Assembly (NCBI GenBank): GCA_954871525.1
Contig: OX940868.1
Coordinates: 15,910,556-15,974,555 of the forward strand
Direction of reading: 5' to 3'
DNA: 64,000 bases
Origin: Parietaria judaica
Lineage: Eukaryota; Streptophyta; Magnoliopsida; Rosales; Urticaceae
Shown here: positions 10,620-23,493 of the stretch, in pieces
Layout of the letters: the number at the start of each line of letters is the position of its first letter
Position numbering within the stretch: position 1 is the first letter of the stretch
Program-made: the position numbers and the translations under genes
The notes under the pieces: generated by a model
The model's input: only the letters and a program-made list of their open reading frames with translations
What the model was told of the DNA's origin: nothing
Databases searched by the model: none

Positions 10620-11666
10620 TAAAAAGGGTAAATAACTTTACCCTGCTTATCATGGGTAACTAACCTTAATGAATCATAGATTGCTCTTGTAATAATAACA
10701 TGATGCATGCAGGTTGGGTACTTTTGCAGCCACGTGGCATTAAATAAAACAATTTTTTTATAATTTTTTCTTTCCCGTTAGCAATATGTTTTTACTTTTT
10801 TTTACGTATATCAAACATGATCAAATAATTTTATAAAAGACGTACTTATAAAAAAAATATGTTAAAGAAAAACTAAAAAATGTTATTTTTCTTTTTTCAC
10901 TTTAAAAAAATAATAATAAAGTTAAACATAATTTTTACCAATCACCAAACTTTCGGTTTAAATTAAGCTTGAACCGTATTTGTTATAATTATTTGTTTTA
11001 ATCATGCCTTAGTTTCATATATGTTATATGTCTTCCAAAATCATATCATGCCTTAATTTTTTAATATTAAAATGCACGTGTTATTATATACAATAATGTT
11101 TAAGTTTCAAAATTTTAATATAATCTATTCAAAAATTATAAATTACTCATGTAAGAAAAAATATTTTTTTATAATAACATATTTTATAAAATTATTTTAT
11201 TATATTTAACATATGTAAAAAAATAAAAATATGTGCTACGGGAAAGATTTTCTTTTTAAATAAATTAAAACTAATAAATTTAAGTAATTATTTGATTATT
11301 TAAAAAAATAACATAATTTTTTTATAAGTACATATTTTATGAAATTACTTGATCATGTTTGATATACGTAAAAGAATAAAAACATATTGGCTAACGGGAA
11401 AGAAAAAATAAAAAAAAAATTATTTTTTTTAATGCCATGTGGCGGCAAAAGTACCTAACCTTTGGCCACGTGGCGGCAAAAGTACCCAACCTTTGGCCAT
11501 GGGCCATTCCACATGAGACAGCCTAACGGCCACGTAGGCAATGTCTAACGGCTTTAGTTGGTCGGCTACAAAAGTGTGACGTTGGGTACTTTTGCCTACG
11601 TTTATTGAGGTTGGGTACCTATCGAAGAATATTTACAAATGTTGGGTATTTTTGCCACAATTAACC
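10620..11666. mobile_element. Foldback element with GGCAAAAGTACCC-type ends
   Basis: Arms at about 10711-10862 and 11318-11462 are reverse complements: GTTGGGTACTTTTGC with CACGTGGCATT on the left, and AATGCCATGTGGCGGC with AAAAGTACCTAACC on the right. Further inverted copies of GTTGGGTACTTTTGCC occur at about 11583 and 11640. No coding frame is present. It belongs to the group of elements in this window that share GGCAAAAGTACCC ends. Confidence 0.6.
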
Positions 11667-13235
11667 CTACATTATATTATAACTATTTTTTTTATGAACT
11701 TTTGGTTAATGAGAATAGTTCATTAGGATCTCTATTCTATATGATTAGAAATCTACATGTTATGTTCTCAAAATATAAATATAATTTTTTTTCCAATATT
11801 TATTACTTTGCACGTTTTAAATTGATTGGTGATTTTTATTCTCTAGTTTTGAAGTTGCAATCGTTTTAGTATACATATAATTAAGTAAAATACAAAATAT
11901 CATGGAAAAAAATTATAATCATAAAAAGTGTTGCTAAAAAAATTGCAAAACATATGATGGGTTTGAGAATTGAACCATGGGCTATAACTTGGAAGAATAA
12001 CAAAACTCCATTGCACTGTGGTGATATTTAGTCTATAAATGCTATGTTTATTATTCATATATAAAAGTATAATAATATGAATAAATAAACATAAAACTAA
12101 CGTGCTCGGACCAAATGGGGGCGGCCACCCCCGCTCCGCCCCCCTTAGCTCCGCTATAATATGTCACAAATGTGACATCAAATACTACTCCAATAACGTA
12201 TCCATCAGCAAATTAGATGAATAACTTCGTTAAGCACATGTATCGTCATAAATCTCCGTCTAATAATTGCGGGTATTATAAGTATTGTTGGGGTAATCAT
12301 TCCAAATCAATTGTTCTTTTGAAAGGAATGAAACACATGTTTTATTTCATTCTAGTGTCTTTTAAAAGAAGTTGACGAGAGTTCGAGCGGAAAAGGGAGA
12401 AGATCATAAAGAAGAAAGAAAACAAGGGTGGGGGTTGACCTTTTGATTTTACTGCTAAAGACGCGTATTAGACTTGGGCCTAATAGCATTTAAAAATCGA
12501 TGAGGGGGCTGTGCTCTTAATTGTTGAAGACGTGTTAAAAAATATTTGGGGGCTTTTTTCCAATGTACTCTACTACGTGCTTTCGCTTTTGCTCTTTAGT
12601 ATAATTTTTCGTATAGTTTGATTGATGCACAAGTATCTCACTTTGCAATTGATCAATTTGCAAATTGAGGATTTTTGCGGCTTTGTAACTATGTAGCTAA
12701 AAGAAATGTTATTACGGTTTGCAACTTGTGTTCCTTAAGAACTCAAATTTAGTTGTAAATTAGTCCTTTTTATTTTAATGAACGTGATCAAATTTACTAT
12801 ACAATTCCGCATTACTAAATACATTCAACTTAAGAGCATATAATACTATTGGTCAATTTAATATGTGTAAATGAAACACATATATCCCACTAGATTTGAA
12901 CTGGAGACTCTTTTTTGAGAGACATTTATTGATTTATGGCTAAACTAAACAAGTTTGGTCAGTTTTAAACCACTTTCTTATACCTTTCATATTTGAATAT
13001 CAAAGAATGATCTCAAGTCTCAACTTCTATTTTTAATGAATAATTTATATTCTAGTGGCTTCAATGGATGGCCCTATGAGATATAGCCCACAAGCAGTTC
13101 AAAGAATATTGAAAATTGTCAAGTACAACACATTTTGGGCACTTTTCCAGTCACAGTCCACTACACAAGGAATTCTATGTGGGCCTTTCCTTATAAAATG
13201 ATTTTAGGCCCTTAAATTTAGTTCAAACGTCACTT
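11667..13235. other. Intergenic stretch with a truncated hAT-like end
   Basis: No gene is supported. Bases 12108-12165 carry a GC-rich phrase (CTCCGCCCCCCTTAGCTCCG) like the right end of CAGGGGCGGAGC-type hAT elements. No matching left end is visible, so it looks truncated. Confidence 0.45.
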
Positions 13236-13243
13236 AATGACCC

Positions 13244-14323
13244 TAGAGGTGTCAAGTGGGCAAGGGTGGGCCGGCCCGGCCCACAACCTGTTAAGCACGC
13301 ATGTTAAACGGGGCGGACTTGACCCGCCCCGTTCAATGTGCGGGGCGGGGCGGGGCGGGTTTTGGAAAAGCCATCAAGGCCCACCCCGGCTCATGAACCC
13401 GAACCCACAATGTCACGGGGCGGGCTTTTTACGAGTCGAATTTAGTGGGCTTTTACGAGTCAAATAATGAAATTGATTAGCGAATTATAACTTGAAAGTT
13501 TAAAATTAATGAACGTTAAATTGATTCGTGAATTTCAAGATGTAGAGGTTAAATAGTGAATATGATAGTGATAACTAAATAATAAAATGATAATAAGTTA
13601 TTTTGAAATTAATTAATGAATATAAAATTAGAATAGTGATTTATGAACGTGGCCAATAATCATAAATTGTAAAGTTGAAACTAGTGAATTAAGAATATGC
13701 TTTATAAATGAAATTAATCAATTTTGTAATTGATTAATTCATTCTCAAACTAAAATTAAAATCAAATAATGCAAATCGATTAGCGAATTTTGATTAATAA
13801 AGTTAAAATTTAATTAAAAAATTTAAGAGCTACATTACGTAGTATATATATACAAAATAAATTAATAGATCATGTAATATAAAGATAATTTTTAATTTCT
13901 ATAACAACAAAATATTTAGAGTAATTTTTTATAATATTTTTATTAGTATAAGTATTACAACTTATTAGTATTTAATTTAAAAACATGATTTATGTGGGCG
14001 GGACGGGGCGAGTTGGCCACGGGGCGGGTTTATGTGGGCTTCAGGGCTGGGCGAGGCGGGATTTTGAACAGAGCGGGGCGGGTTTATGTGGGCTTCAGGG
14101 CGGGGCAAGGCGGGCTTTTGAACGGGGCGGGGCGGGGTGGGCTTTTTGGGCGGGGCGAGGCGGGTTCGGGGCGGGCCTAGGAAAGCATAATCCAGACTGA
14201 CCCTTTTGATAGGGGCGGGCTTAGCCCGGCCCACAAAAAAAACGGGGCGGGGCGGGGCGAACCCGCTTTTTTACGAGTAGGGGCGGGTGGGCCTGGGCCG
14301 GCCCGGCCCACTTGACACCTCTA
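13244..14323. mobile_element. hAT-type non-autonomous element, 1080 bp
   Basis: It begins TAGAGGTGTCAAGTGGGC and ends with the inverted copy GCCCACTTGACACCTCTA. A perfect 8-bp duplication AATGACCC flanks it (13236-13243 and 14324-14331). Both ends carry subterminal GGCCGGCCCGGCCC and many GGGGCGGGGC/GGGCTTTT tandem units, while the core (about 13460-13980) is AT-rich. Frames crossing the GC-rich parts encode only repetitive Gly/Arg/Pro-rich peptides and are not genes. Confidence 0.85.
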
Positions 14324-14331
14324 AATGACCC

Positions 14332-16052
14332 CCAAAAAAGAAAAGAAATATAATATATATTAGTTACTTTGGTCCTTTTATTTAGTGGTTTATTTTAGTG
14401 GAAAGTTATTCTCCGAATTTTACGGTTATCAATATATTCTTAATACTCTTTGTGCACATTATATACATAATAATAATAATAATAGTAATAATAATAACAA
14501 TAATAATAATACACCTAATACTATATACTACAATTACGGCGTTTGACCACTAAATAATAACAGGAAGTAATGTATTTATTAACATATGCGTGGGAGCCTT
14601 GTAAGAGCATGTACGTTCGAAGAATATCACGTGTCGTGTGATAATATTATGGTTGGCTTCTCAAGAAAAGGAAACTAATTTGATATTAATTGGTTATCAT
14701 ATTTTCCTTTAACAAAATATATATAATTGTTCTTAAATGTTAAGTTTCATTTCATATAATTTTGCCGTGGTCAGATTTATCATGGATTAAGAACAAAACG
14801 TGTACTTAAAAAAAGGAAGATGAATCACGTGGATCATAATTGACAATATATTAATTAATAAGTTTTTTCTAATGAAAAATACTTATTTATCACATTTTAT
14901 GTAATTATTACTAAAGTGTTTTACTTCATTCTGTTTAGAAAGTCTTATGGTGCCATAACGATACAAACATACGTTGATTAGTTATAAAATTCTAAAATAA
15001 TACATGAATTTTCGTAGAATTGATAACTTAGAATCTCACTTACTATTAGTCGCCGCTTAGTTCTATTTTTGGTCAAATATATTTTACCAAAAAGATTGAA
15101 GGAATATGGCCTACCCATAAGTTCTTATGAGAAAATGCCATCAATTTCGGGTTCTCATATCAGCGGAGCTGAGTTGACAGAAAAATAATTAACAAAATGT
15201 TTTAGCAAAAGTTGGAATATATATATATATATATATAATTGTTTTCTTATCTTTATTATGGTTTGTTGTCACAATATGAATGTGAAAGTAATTTAGTAGA
15301 ATAATATATACAAATTTATAAGGTTTAGTAGCAACAAATAATAATTTTTTTTTTCTGATAAAATCCAATAACTTAATATTATATACTTTAGTTATATAGC
15401 ATATAATGGTGTAGTAAATCAACCATCAAATTCACCAAATGTTTTGTACAGTAAAATATGAATGTTGTAAAGTATAAACCTAAACAGCATATATGAAATA
15501 TTGATACTTTATAAATAAATTACGAAGAATAAGAATTAGAACATAGAAAGAAAGAAACAAATCAACTCAAAGCTCAGAATTTTAGTTGTTCTTGAATACC
15601 TCGTATAGTAGTCGACATATAATAATATGTTATAATTTATTTTGAGACTATTATCAGTACACGTAAATGACACAACAAAATTTTAATAATATAGATATAT
15701 ACGTAAATTTATTAATCATTTTCTAATCTTATTAGGAAATATGTAAGTGCATATTATAAGATTACATAATTTCCGCGACAACGCTTTTGCATAATAATTA
15801 GCATTATTGAGTGGCTCGAAATGATTGCGCAAAGCCGCAAAAGTCCATTATAAGATGTATTTAATTATGTACCACTTGATTTATATAAAATACTTTTAAT
15901 TGCAAACGATTATTATTTTACATTTATACATGGAACCCAAATTATTCGCTTTCTCTGCGGATATAAAGAATGATGATCATAACACTACACTAGGCTTATA
16001 GCAACATGAGAATATAACTTTGATGTTTGTTTATATATATATAGCCTCCTAG

Positions 16053-16105
<53 letters not shown>

Positions 16106-16650
16106 CATATAGATTGTACCTATGATGTGTGTGAGTGATTGTCAAAGATAGTTGAGAGAAAAAGGAAGATTTCAAGAATATATGTTCCCACTTTGCATCA
16201 AAACCCATCTTTCCAAATATCTTTTCCCATTTCTTAAGCTCATCCAAAACAAAACCCTAAAAACCCTATTGAAGGAAGCTTATCATAATATTCCCTTCTC
16301 TTCAGATAGTCCCACGTCCGAGCAAGCATTAAACCATGCATGTGAATGTTTTTTGATTCCATTCCTTGTCTAAAGGGTATAATATTAACAAGTACTCCAA
16401 AAATACTATCTTTCTTATTTTATAAGGTAGTCCACTGATTTTTAAAACTTCCTAACCACATGAATTGTATTGCATTATTTTTATTTGATTTAATTTAGGC
16501 CAACTTTTGGAATATATTACCTCGTGAAGAGATAAACCTCAAGGAAGGGATGCTTATTATGCCACAGTGGAATATCTTCCGAGACTTGCTAAGATAACTT
16601 TGTCTTTGGGATTTGCTTTCCTTTGAAACTTCCACACTTAAAGGGTTTTT
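14332..16650. other. AT-rich intergenic stretch upstream of the HIPP gene
   Basis: It contains (AAT)n-like runs at 14466-14512, a short (AT)n run at 15218-15236 and a longer one at about 16050-16098. I see no coding frame of recognisable content and no element ends. Confidence 0.6.
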
Positions 16651-16652
16651 GT

Positions 16653-16660
16653 TATAAATA
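16653..16660 (+). promoter_or_regulatory. TATA box TATAAATA close to the HIPP start
   Basis: A consensus TATAAATA ends only 12 bp before the first in-frame ATG (16673). Plant transcription usually starts about 30 bp after a TATA box. If this box is used, transcripts would begin near 16685, past that ATG, and translation would begin at the in-frame ATG 16829. Confidence 0.45.
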
Positions 16661-16672
16661 GTTGGTTAAGTC

Positions 16673-17031
16673 ATGGTCATAACCACGGTTTTGGAGAGAG
16701 CCTTCGGTTCCATCATATCTTCCATTGCTTTCTGTTTCTTTCACCCTCGGGATTCGCACCACAAAAGCATCTATCGCCACCACAACCACCACCGTCACCA
16801 CCACCACGACCACCACCACGACTACAACATGCCTAAGAAGGGTCGTCCGCTTTCTTTGCAGGTACGATAGCTTTGTTTCGGATTTTTGTGATTTCCTTAT
16901 CTTGATCAATCCTAGGAATCTATTTTTGGGACCAAAAAAAGACTATACTAAGTTATCACGATCTAGTTTTCGGCTGAGCTATCAAATTGGCATGTATTGA
17001 AAAGAGAGTAGTTAATTTACCCTTCTCTCTT

Positions 17032-17065
<34 letters not shown>

Positions 17066-18937
17066 CGTTCTATTTATCTCTTTAGGCTAACTTAGTTACA
17101 ATATGTATGATAGGGTGAGTTCATGTTCTCAAGTAATTATATATATATAATGAATTTAAAAGTAACAAGGCTAATGAACATACAAAAAGAAGAAGAAAAC
17201 AAACAATAAGAAAAGAGTGTTTTTGTTATTACCTTGGAGAAAAGTAATTTCTCTTTTGAGCCAACCCATAGGTAACACTAATGGTTTTATATATATATAT
17301 ATTATATATATATAACACTTAGTAACCCAATTCACAATTAAAGTTCTACTCTATTTACAATAATATGCATACTCTATGTTAAAGCCACACAAAAAAACCA
17401 CAGGAGTTTTTCGAAACCATCGTTAAAACTATTAGGTTCACAATGCTCTAACCGAAAGCGCCAGTAAAATACCCTTTGGCTGCGTTGTTCTTATAATGTG
17501 CCTACATAAAACCTAGTATTGTATCTTCGTTGGACTTAGTATAAGTTGATCAAGTTTATAGTAATTAATTGCATCTAATTAAGACCTTTAAATGAAGAAA
17601 TTGGATGTAGGTTTTGCTAGACTTAACATGAAGAAAAATCCCACTTTATTTGACGGTATAAACCGACAAAGTGATGATAACCAAGAATCTCCATTTTGGT
17701 CTCTAATGTCTGTGTTATTCTAGTACAAGCTAGGCATTAATTAAATATAATATTTCTTGTTGAAATTCCTGATTCGAAGTTAGAACATATAGTCATATCC
17801 GCGTAAGAGAATATATATATATATATATAAATATATATAAAAGAATCTATGTCTGACAAAGTAATTAAATTTCTAAGCTACATGTGGATCCAAACATGTG
17901 CCTTTTTATTTTCTAATTATATCCAATTTGAGAGCTTCGAAGCATAAAAGGTGTCCCCAAAAGAACAAGTGAAAAAGGAATACGGAGAAATATAATTGAT
18001 AAAAGACGGTTCAGATTTAATAATTAGGTTTTAATAATCAATACCGTGTGAATATCGTTTATTTTATTTTTTGCTTTTACAGACTGTGGATCTCAAAGTT
18101 CGAATGTGCTGCACTGGCTGTGAGCGAGTAGTAAAAAATGCCATTGAAAAGCTGAGAGGTAAAATAATAATATTATATTCTAATAAAAGGAAGATTCTAT
18201 TCTCATTAATATATATACATATATTATCACATATTTATGTTAATCCCCATATTTGTCTCACTGAAACTCGAATTATCACGTTTTGTATGTCAAAAGTTAC
18301 TAGTAAATGATTGTCATTATACCATATATATTTATTGTAAATCATGCACATAGTAAAATATCACATGTGGCATGATATATATTAATATATATATATATAT
18401 ATTAAATTATAAGAGAATAATATTTTTTATCGTTATCATTTTATTTGTATTTTTGCTAATTTGTGTTGTATAAGAAAAACTTAATTCTTGAACTAGGGAT
18501 TGACTCTGTGGAAGTCAACTTAGAGTTGGAGAGGGTAACGGTGGTTGGGTACGTTGACCGAAACAAGGTGTTAAAGGCAGTGAGAAGGTCCGGGAAAAGA
18601 GCGGAGTTCTGGCCATACCCCAACCCACCGCTCTACTTCACATCGGCGAATGAATATTTCAAAGACACGACACACGAATTCAAAGAGAGCTATAACTACT
18701 ATCGGTAAGTTAATAAAATTAATTCGATTAATACGATTATTATTATAAAGATATCTTGTTAAATCGAATTTAAATAAAGTGGTGTAAAAACAACTAGCTT
18801 AACCATAAACAATTAAGTACAGGCACGGCTACAATCTCGGCGACAGGCACGGAACCATGCCGGCCACGCACCGGGGAGACGACAAGGTCAGCAACATGTT
18901 CAACGATGACAATGTCAACGCGTGTTGTCTCATGTAA
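16673..18937 (+). CDS. HIPP: Heavy-metal-associated isoprenylated plant protein (HIPP), 4 exons
   Basis: Exons 16673-16861, 18083-18158, 18497-18704 and 18823-18937 (TAA) join in frame with GT/AG borders to give 195 residues. The N-terminal 52 residues are hydrophobic (FGSIISSIAFCFF), then His-rich. From ATG 16829 a short form (MPKKGRPLSLQ...) would have 143 residues, a usual HIPP length. The HMA domain follows: VRMCCTGCERVV carries the metal-binding M-x-C-x-x-C (Met71, Cys73, Cys76), then the strand VEVNLELERVTVVGYVD. The conserved block FWPYPNPPLYFTSANEYFKD comes next. The end NACCLM provides a CaaX-type prenylation box (CCLM). The family binds heavy-metal ions and attaches to membranes through the lipid; that is family knowledge. 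Intron 1 is 1.2 kb and AT-rich. The family call is firm; the start codon is not. Confidence 0.9.
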
Positions 18938-19424
18938 ATCAGTGATGATAGAAGAAAAAAATTGTTCTCTCACTTGGTGTGGTGGTTAATTACTATATAC
19001 ATTATTATAGTTTTTACTTTTTATATTGGTGTTGGGTTTATTATAAACGTTTATTGTATAAGTTCGGAGTAAAGTTGGATAAGGATGGAAGTCATGGAAC
19101 TACTATGTCCATTCTTTTATGTAAATATATATAATTATATATATATATGTAATTCATATTTGCAGATGATGTGTGTGCGGATTGAACGTATAGTCTATAA
19201 CTATATGGATGGGAATTCAGAATATATTCAATGGAATCGTTGCTTTTTTGCATGCAAGTAGTGCTGTTTTCTAATTTATAATCACTATAAAAAGTCGAAG
19301 ATATGTTACTTCATGTTGTTCTTGTAATTGATAATTTGTTCCTTTATTTTGTGTGCGATCTGATCTATGGTGTTCGCTGACAGCATATGTACATATATAT
19401 ATATTTTGAATGGATGTGTACACA

Positions 19425-19476
<52 letters not shown>

Positions 19477-19616
19477 ATCTCCTTTTGATTCGAATATTTT
19501 GGCTTATAAGTGAGAGTCTACCTAAATGATTTCAGTTACATAATTTATTTTAAACTAACGATGTAAATTTTATTTAGGATAAATGTCACTGGAAGCTCTT
19601 TTTATTTTTATTTATT
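18938..19616. other. HIPP 3' flank with (AT)n repeat
   Basis: The likely 3' untranslated region follows the stop. A (AT)n run of about 45 bp lies at 19428-19472. No further gene is seen. Confidence 0.6.
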
Positions 19617-19877
<261 letters not shown>

Positions 19878-20124
19878 TACGCGGCCATTTTATCAATTTA
19901 TAAAACGAGTATGTCACACTATATTGGTTTTGTAGTTTTATAATTATACATGTAGCCCCTAATTACTTTTTTTTAATCCATATGTAATATTTTTGTCAAG
20001 TTATTAAAGTATTCTTGAAAGGTCAAATAGAGATAAATATGAAGTTGAGGACTATATAAGAATTATATTTATAAAATTAAAGACTACATGTAAGAACAAA
20101 AATTAAAAGTGTGTACTACATTAG

Positions 20125-20578
20125 GAAAGGGTTAATGACGGTGAAAATACTTAAAATTTGGTCCAAAAATCTCTCGTGTACTCAAAATTTAAAGTGGTGG
20201 CAAAAATACCTAAAATCACATTTGGGGAGTTGACCACTCAATTCTCGTAACGCCGTTAACTCTGGCAACATGTGAGTTGCTGATATAAATTTTTTCGCCA
20301 TTTGGACGAGCCCACATCAACCTCATTTACGATAAAATAACGAATTAAATCCCTAATTAATACTATTTAATACAACTAATTGAACCCCTAATGATTACAC
20401 TTAAAAAACATATTTGTCCACGTGACCAAAGTTAACGGGTAAATTAACGAAGTTACGAGAATAGAGTAGTCAACTCCCCAAATGCGACTTTGGGTATTTT
20501 TGCCACTATTTTTTAATTTTAATACACAAGGAGTTCTTTGACTATACTTTAGATATTTTTGCCATCATTATAGGAAAT
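20125..20578. mobile_element. Foldback element, about 440 bp, GTGGCAAAAATACC-type ends
   Basis: The left arm (GGGTTAATGACGGTGAAAAT, then GTGGCAAAAATACC, then TTTGGGGAGTTGACCAC) returns inverted on the right (GTAGTCAACTCCCCAAATGC, GGGTATTTTTGCCAC, TTTTTGCCATCATTA). Each arm is about 125 bp. TAGGAAA occurs at both borders, which may be the remains of a longer target duplication. It is non-coding. Confidence 0.65.
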
Positions 20579-21004
20579 AAAAATACAAACTATGGACAAA
20601 TTCTCGAATAAATTGTTTACTACTACTGACGTTTTATCAAATAAAAGTTGTAGTAAGTTAAACACAAGTTTTAGCATCTCAAATATGAGGTACAAAGCAA
20701 TAACTAATTTTAAAAAAAAATTCCTAAAAAATTGGAGCGAGGACTACATATGCCACAAATACAAATTTATAATTTTAGGCTACAATTAGCCACTTACGTG
20801 ATAAAGTATTTTTAATTCTCAACTTAGTTTCATGTGTTTAAGTACATATTTATATTGAATGTATAAATGTTTGTTACTTTAATATTTGATTTATGTGTGT
20901 ATAATTTGGTAACAATGATTTTGTTCTAGGCTTTTTTATAATTTTCGAATAATTTTATTGATGCACTATATAGAAGCAGACTAGTTTATTTGCAGGTGTA
21001 AAAT

Positions 21005-21158
21005 TCGTTCTCATTCTTCTTTTGCTCTGAAAACTTCCGATACTTTGAAGTTGTAAGTCAATGCCACGTGCCAATTAACTGGATGTCACGTGGTATTGAC
21101 TTACAATTTAAGAGTATTGGAACTTTTTCGGTTAAAAATAAAAAGAATGAAACTCATC
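21005..21158. mobile_element. Small palindromic MITE
   Basis: The arms at about 21007-21070 and 21085-21157 are reverse complements (TTGTAAGTCAATGCCACGTG and CACGTGGTATTGACTTACAA). A short spacer lies between them, so the single strand would fold into one long hairpin. Confidence 0.65.
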
Positions 21159-21221
21159 AAAGTCATTTGAAAGATTAAGGGTACTTATGTCGCAATAATC
21201 ATAGAGAGGCTATATGGGTGA

Positions 21222-21989
21222 TGTTAAGGCCGAAAAATGGATCAACACTAAAGCGGCTCAAATCTTGATTTTGGGCCAGGCCGAATGCCTCTTGTAGACT
21301 TTTGTTGGGCTTGGATTATGGAATTCTGTAAGTCGGACCCCCCCGCTTATCGTCGGACTGGAATCGGGTCCTCCGACCTGTTACCGGAAATTTCTAGGAC
21401 TTGGGATATAGGTCAACGGCCACTGAGAACCAGACCCTCCGTAGAACAGGTAGGCGACTGGGCAGTGCTTCTGCTCGGGCAAGATTCTTCTTTGTAAGAC
21501 AAGAAGAATCCGGTTAGGGGAACGGGAGGGGGTACCTCCCATTCACGTCTAACGCTCAATATTAGTTGGGTATTTAAGTCGGGATATTTAATAGAACGGA
21601 AAATGGAGGTTTTATTACTTTAGAGATCGTTTGAGTGAGTTGTTTGGTGTTTGAACGACTTATCGTTTGATTGAAATGAAGCACCTATTTTATAGGAGGG
21701 TCCAGGGACATTTGAGTAATTAATAACTACGTTGTTGGGTCCTTTGGCAATTAGTATATTGTCTGCGCGGTGGCGCGGCTGCGTTATTGCACAATTCTCG
21801 CTAAAGCGTTTTAAGCGCGTTTGCGGACATGTTTTGGGTTAAGCCTAAGATGATTTTTCAGCTGGGTTCCGCTGACTTTTTCATGGCGGGCATGGTTCGT
21901 CTTTGTGGGATTTTAGTCGTTCTGGCCTCTTGGGCACATTTTATGTCTTGGGCCTTAATTTTTTTAGGCTTCAAAAAATACCCATAACA
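21222..21989. mobile_element. Solo LTR, 768 bp, with 5-bp target duplication
   Basis: The sequence runs from TGTTAAGGCC to CCCATAACA (TG...CA with TGTTA/TAACA ends). It is flanked on both sides by GGTGA (21217-21221 and 21990-21994), a perfect 5-bp duplication as left by LTR retrotransposon integrase. It is GC-richer than its surroundings and has no gag or pol frame. The simplest reading is a solo LTR left by recombination between the two LTRs of a full element. Confidence 0.8.
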
Positions 21990-22174
21990 GGTGACACGTG
22001 GCGCTCGTTAATGTTTGTAGACGAAAAAGTGACGCAAGGGGATCGGGGAGACAAAACAAGAGTTTTTAAAGTCATAAACGAAGACAAATGAAAGAGTTTG
22101 GATACTTATGCCGCCATTTTTCAATTTATTTAGTGATACATACGTAAACGCAGATGCAAAGTAAGAGACTTCAC

Positions 22175-22795
22175 ACAAATACAATAAAACCTTTATAAAT
22201 TAATATTGTTGGGACCGCCAAAATTTATTATATTATCGATTTATTAATTTATAAAATATTAGTTATATAATAATTATAATTAAAAAAATCCATGAATAAC
22301 ATGTCAAGAATATTGAAATCATAGTGCATAATTTTGAAGATGATAATACTTGAAATGTAGCTTGTTATTTTGTAATATATGCAATTGTAGCGACAAATCA
22401 CTTTGAAGAAAAAATTATTTACATCACGAAAATACAACACTAGACCTTCTTAATACATGTTACGTGGAAGTTTAGAGTTAAAGTTGAATGAGACATAAAT
22501 TTCACGAATATGCAAATAATTTTTTAATCATATTTTAAACACTAATGATTAGTTAATTAGTGTAATTTTTATTTATTTAAGATGATCATTTTATAACTAA
22601 TTATGCAATGTTATATTTTAGTTATAGTGAATAAAAAAACTATATAATTACCTTTTTTATTTTTATTTAATTATTATTTTATATAGTTGTTAGGGAGTTG
22701 AGAAATATTATTTTATATATTTAACTAGTTAGGCCCGAATCGAGACCAAAAAATTTATTATTTAATCGAGATTATTAATTTATCGAGGTAACACA
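22175..22795. mobile_element. AT-rich inverted-repeat element
   Basis: The left side (ACCTTTATAAATTAATATTG, GGGACCGCCAAAATTTATTA) is matched in reverse complement on the right (near 22740-22795: GAGACCAAAAAATTTATTAT, TTATTAATTTATCGAGGT). It has no coding capacity and no clear target duplication. It lies upstream of the DSPCWKG gene. Confidence 0.5.
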
Positions 22796-23267
22796 TGTTA
22801 CTTATAAATCTAATTAAATTTAATTAAAAATACAGTATAACCTCGACAAACTTAGCATCAACTATCAAGTAGTTCTGTTAAACTTAAAATAAATCAACCA
22901 AATAAACAAAAAAATAAAAATTCAACAAAACGAAATAATATTAATAACCCTGGAAAAAAAAACTTAAATTACCATTAGGCCATAGCTTTCTGAGAAGAAA
23001 AAAATTGCTCTAATCTCCCGTTTTATTATTCTTCTATAATTCGACCAAGTAATTAGATTAATTAAATAATAAAATCGTTTTAAATTCTTTAATATTTTAT
23101 TTGGGTCTAAACTCCAAGGAAACTTCAGTCGAAAACTCGAAAGCATTATCTGAGTGTCTCGGAAAAAGCAGCAGAAAGTGAAAAGTCAGAATTCAGAAGA
23201 ACAGGAGAAGATTAGAGCTTCCGATAGCGATCGAAACCCATCTCAGAGAATAACGAATTTCTCACAG

Positions 23268-23460
23268 TGAGTTTGCTCGTTTCTCTCTCTCTCTCTCTCT
23301 CTTTTTTCTTCAAGTATCCTTTTGATATTTATTTCGCTTACATGGATTTTTCCGACGCCTTAGTGTCAAAGGCGCAATCTTTCGATGTTTTTCGAGGGTT
23401 TTTGTTTGTTTTGGTGGCAATTTAGTGATGGGCATTCTTTCGTTTGATGAATTCTAGGTT
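23268..23460 (+). other. Probable 5'-UTR intron of the DSPCWKG gene
   Basis: A GTGAGT donor follows CTCACA near 23268 and a TTCTAG acceptor precedes GTTGG near 23459. A (CT)n run (about 23281-23302) lies inside. This would place the coding start (23494) in the second exon. Confidence 0.4.
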
Positions 23461-23493
23461 GGTCAAACTCAAAAGCTAGTGTTTGGATTAAAC

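Noticed and set aside
13237..14234. Gly/Arg/Pro-rich frames on both strands
   Set aside because: They lie within the subterminal GGGGCGGGGC repeats of the hAT at 13244-14323.
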